A DNA stretch of 64,000 bases, taken from the NCBI GenBank assembly GCA_035578175.1, contig JAQMRL010000014.1:15295774-15359773 (forward strand), read 5' to 3'. Below, piece after piece: positions 61,833 to 64,000 of the stretch; the first letter of the stretch is position 1, and every line of letters begins with the position of its first letter. The translations under genes and the position numbers were made by a program. This DNA is from Catonia carolina. Taxonomy: Eukaryota > Arthropoda > Insecta > Hemiptera > Achilidae. A model generated the notes under the pieces. That model had not been told where the DNA came from and ran no database searches. It worked only from the letters and a program-made list of their open reading frames with translations.

Positions 61833-63020
61833 TGTAATTATCACCCCCTTTCTTTAGGTACTGTGCTCCTGACTATCAAAGCTTCCGACTTAGCGACAGT
61901 GGGAAGCCGCCAATAATTCCGACAGGGGTGGTAGGACTGTGTCGGTAATACAGGGGCTTGTAATCGCCCCCACCAATGTGCACAGAAGATTATATTATGA
62001 GCGCTCCACTGAGCCCGAAGTCATTCTACTTCAATATACAGCTTCGGCTAGACTTTTACCATCGGCACACGGCTACCAGACTCCGACGAAGACTCTTTGA
62101 CGACCCCGTAAGAGAGAAGATGGTGCGTCTGCTCGCCGAACCGATACAGTAAGGGTGTTCTCCCACCGGTGATTCTCGACTGCGACACGACGTCCTATAC
62201 GAGTCCTACCCTTACATTTATATATTCGCCCTCCCGCCAGTATGACCTCGACGCAACCTCGATCAAATCGATCGCATGCGAGTCAGTTTGTTCAACATCT
62301 GCTCGACCAGTCTCGTATAATCATGGCAAATGAAGCAGCTAACGTAGCCACTGTGCTTGAAGTTGAAAAATATCCGTATCTGTACAATTTTAATTAATTT
62401 TCTTTTGACATCCGATAAAAAGACTTAAATTTGTATAAATCACAAGAGAGTTCCTGGGCGCACACATACGCTCCCATATTACGATTATTACTTAAATACG
62501 GTGATATTCAACAGCTGCGTTTTTTGTGTTTTCTTCTTAGATAGTAATAAGCAATGACTACGTCTTCTTCACCACTTGGCATTTGCAAACTGCAGGTGGA
62601 TTTGAAGAAAAGTTTGAACAGTTGCGTCGGATCGAGTCTCCTCGATGTGCGAACACGTACGACGCGACTCGATTTTCGGTCGAGTCATTTTAATCGTTTC
62701 GAGGTCGAGTTTCACCGGTGTGAGAGCGGCCTAAGCCGTTGACCGGAACCGACATCGCCCGCTGCCGCGAGCGATGCCCGCAGTGGTCCCTCGACCGAGC
62801 CTTACGCCCACCGGATCGACGAAGCAGCCATCGACGCACTACTGCGAGGGAAGAAGATGTCTCCGCTGGACGACGGCACGTCGTGTCGCCCAGCTCCTCA
62901 AACGCCACGACGACTAACATTGACTCTTCCCGCCCAGACGACCACCACTTAGATGTCCCTTTTCAGGGCCCCAAACATTTAAGGTTTCCCCACGCTGCAT
63001 AATGTTACCATCCGGTGACA
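61833..63020 (-). mobile_element. L-family LTR, diverged, with a Harbinger MITE inside
   Basis: 62735-63020 is the reverse complement of the LTR start, ending TCCGGTGACA; 61833-62150 is the diverged remainder with GACGACCCCGTAAGAGAGAA. Without the 579-bp insert it is about 600 bp, close to the 652-bp complete copy. Confidence 0.75.
62153..62731. mobile_element. PIF/Harbinger-type MITE, 579 bp
   Basis: Ends GGGTGTTCTCCCACCGGTGA and, on the other strand, GGCCGCTCTCACACCGGTGA; TAA duplicated at 62150-62152 and 62732-62734. Sub-ends rich in CGACTC/GTCGAG words. No transposase. Confidence 0.78.
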
Positions 63021-63111
63021 AGGGTTTTAAAAATTCATTCCTATCTCCATTGGTCCTACATCTGAGATTCTAAAAATTAGGTCTGCTAAAATTTTTATGT
63101 TATGTACACTT

Positions 63112-63427
63112 AAAGTTCAGCCGTTCTTAGTTTGCTCCTACTGTCAACAAACAAAAGCCACCTACTACAGGGTGCACGCTAGAGTCCGCGACTTTACGGA
63201 TGTCGTATTCCTATTAAGTTAACTATTTTTTAAATTATAAGCACTTAAAGTACTAAAAACATCAGTCATGATATGATGTACGCCTAACAATTTCATTTAT
63301 AAAAATACTTATAAAAGTATTTTGTTGTTACTTTTTAATCAGCGTGTACACATTTTGATACAATGCGCATGCTCAGTGACGTCATTATTTGTTTACAATA
63401 GGGGCAAACTAAGAGAGGCTGGACTTT
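63112..63427 (-). mobile_element. MITE-1 copy
   Basis: Reverse of 12812-13124, about 316 bp, inverted ends sharing TTAGTTTGCTCCTACTGT. Confidence 0.75.
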
Positions 63428-63644
63428 ACAATCTTCGTTAATCAGAACTGGGGCTGGGATATGTTTAGTTTCGTGATTTTTAGATTATCCGAAAACTGTA
63501 ACAAAAAATAATCCAAAAACTGATGAAATATGTAACCCAGAGCGGCTTATTTCGTATTCAGAAGCTGCAAAACCATTGCAAATAGTACTGCAGTCCGTAG
63601 AGCAGTACAACAACGATTCCAACAGAGATGTCATGTTTATGAGA

Positions 63645-64000
63645 TGCTGATTTTACAAGACTCTGGCTGTTTCAGTTTTGCTGTTCGGTAGTGAGACCTG
63701 GCTACTTGAGAGGAAAGATGAATGTCAGATCCAGGCAGCAGAAATGCAGTTCTTGAGAAGAGTTCAGTGGTGTAGTTTGATGGAATACTTATGAATTCGG
63801 AAATCCCGACCCATTTATACGTGTCCTCTCTTTTAGAAACAGTCGGCTAATACAAAGAGAAATGGGAGGAACATTTAATACGAATGGGTGAAGATAGATG
63901 CGCGGAAAGGGCTTAAGATACATAACTGATGGACAAATAGATGTAGGTAGGCCGCAAAATGGAAAAGCAGAGAGATTGGACAGGTCAGAAGGCCTAATCC
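63645..64000 (+). mobile_element. RTE-type LINE remnant, runs off the window
   Basis: LQDSGCF start, WEEHLIRMGEDRCAERA and GRPQNGKAERL-like codons in broken frames; ends CCTAATCC at the window edge, as in other RTE 3' ends. Confidence 0.78.

Noticed and set aside
62739..63002. 87-codon Arg/Pro-rich frame and its minus partner
   Set aside because: GC-rich LTR sequence; not shared by the other L-family copies.

Overview
This is an AT-rich eukaryotic nuclear window, almost certainly from an insect and most likely a hemipteran of the planthopper/leafhopper kind. Evidence is the split genes with GT-AG introns, an insect-type odorant receptor, and a mass of insect transposable elements. Among these is a roughly 0.95 kb dispersed family with an internal (TG)n block, whose style I recall from planthopper genomes; that recollection is the basis for the group assignment. 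No bacterial, plasmid or CRISPR feature was seen.

Four host genes can be rebuilt by joining exons across introns; splice sites and reading phase agree at every junction. (1) Plus strand, 843-9148: a partial C2H2 zinc-finger gene, three exons and five fingers. (2) Minus strand, 37932-16947: a complete-looking 373-residue TOG-domain protein of the TOGARAM/crescerin kind, eight small coding exons over 21 kb. (3) Minus strand, 52631-43787: the complete Gid8/TWA1 gene (229 residues), a subunit of the CTLH/GID ubiquitin ligase. (4) Minus strand, 61767-58201: three exons from the C-terminal half of an odorant receptor, with upstream exons beyond the window. A fifth possible gene (11804-12198, plus) has a coding-looking tail broken by one missing A in a run of A.

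Nearly everything else is nested mobile DNA: a CR1/jockey-like LINE with an intact reverse transcriptase (2612-6365, minus), Penelope-like fragments carrying hammerhead-ribozyme motifs, RTE-type and jockey LINE remnants, tRNA-derived SINEs, an (AAC)n-tailed retroposon (family B), solo LTRs, PIF/Harbinger, piggyBac-like (TTAA), mariner, pogo-like and other TIR elements, a Helitron helicase fragment, and over 20 copies of the 0.95 kb family (family A). Many are dated relative to each other by target-site duplications. The richest stack is the zinc-finger intron 1046-6930: family A holds a Harbinger-like element, which holds Penelope fragments, a LINE and another Penelope copy.

The genes show no operon-like cooperation. 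The elements shape them by inflating introns, in places ending within a few bases of splice sites, and by forming inverted pairs inside introns.
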